A program made the position numbers and the translations under genes. The notes below the pieces were generated by a model that saw only the letters and a program-made list of their open reading frames with translations, made no database searches and was not told the origin of the DNA. Of a DNA stretch of 32,556 nt, positions 32,540 to 32,556 are shown piece after piece; the stretch's first letter is position 1; each line of letters opens with the position of its first letter. This DNA is from an uncultured Burkholderiales bacterium. Lineage in GTDB: Bacteria; Pseudomonadota; Gammaproteobacteria; Burkholderiales; Burkholderiaceae_C. The stretch spans positions 1 to 32,556 of the forward strand of contig CALTTG010000036.1 of assembly GCA_943908475.1 (NCBI GenBank), in the 5' to 3' direction.

Positions 32540-32556
32540 CCCCCCCCCCCCCCCCC
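32540..32556. repeat. Homopolymer of 17 C at the window end
   Basis: A pure C run (G on the other strand) ends the sequence. Nothing comparable occurs elsewhere in the window. A poly-G read artefact or an assembly break at a homopolymer is likelier than biology. Confidence 0.7.

Overview
The window looks like a chromosomal contig end from a high-GC betaproteobacterium, most likely order Burkholderiales. The pointers are strong GC bias, a 107-residue FdxA-type 7Fe ferredoxin, an Fe-S type adenylylsulfate reductase with split cysD/cysN, a TamA/TamB pair and a YjfB-like small protein. The genus cannot be fixed from sequence reading alone. There are no insertion sequences, phage genes or CRISPR arrays, and no gap between genes exceeds about 300 bases.

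Layout. Positions 1-3513 (+) hold the end of an assimilatory sulfate operon: cysH (partial), cysD, cysN and a uroporphyrinogen-III C-methyltransferase that feeds siroheme synthesis. Positions 3557-7170 (+) hold ferredoxin fdxA, a thioredoxin-reductase-like ferredoxin-NADP reductase and a TonB-dependent siderophore receptor. Positions 7223-7550 hold two identical tRNA-Asn genes with a promoter and a strong terminator. Next come a small YjfB-like protein and a PEBP/Raf-kinase-inhibitor-like protein. Positions 8688-13700 (+) are a tight operon (ornithine cyclodeaminase, arginase, bifunctional PutA) that encodes the whole route arginine to ornithine to proline to glutamate. A membrane protein of the ferric-reductase-like type (-) and a TetR regulator (+) are divergent around 14.35 kb.

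From 25025 down to 15064 (-) runs one continuous chain of touching or overlapping genes: a VWA-domain protein, tamA, tamB, modA, modB and modC. It joins outer-membrane biogenesis to molybdate uptake. A diguanylate cyclase (+, 25162-26337) lies between the VWA gene and its probable partner, a MoxR ATPase (-, 26362-27204). A dihaem cytochrome c (+) is divergent from moxR across a compact promoter region.

The last 4.5 kb (28010-32556, -) differs in base composition from the rest. It carries three translationally coupled genes: a periplasmic adaptor, a GAF-like/HlyD fusion, and a large protein that joins a PqqD-like peptide-recognition domain, an intact M50 (site-2-protease type) zinc protease core and a HlyD-type adaptor. 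This reads as an incompletely captured peptide processing or export system and is the most interesting part of the window. A 43-codon ORF of unknown status lies just upstream of it, and the window ends in a run of 17 C that is probably an assembly or sequencing artefact.
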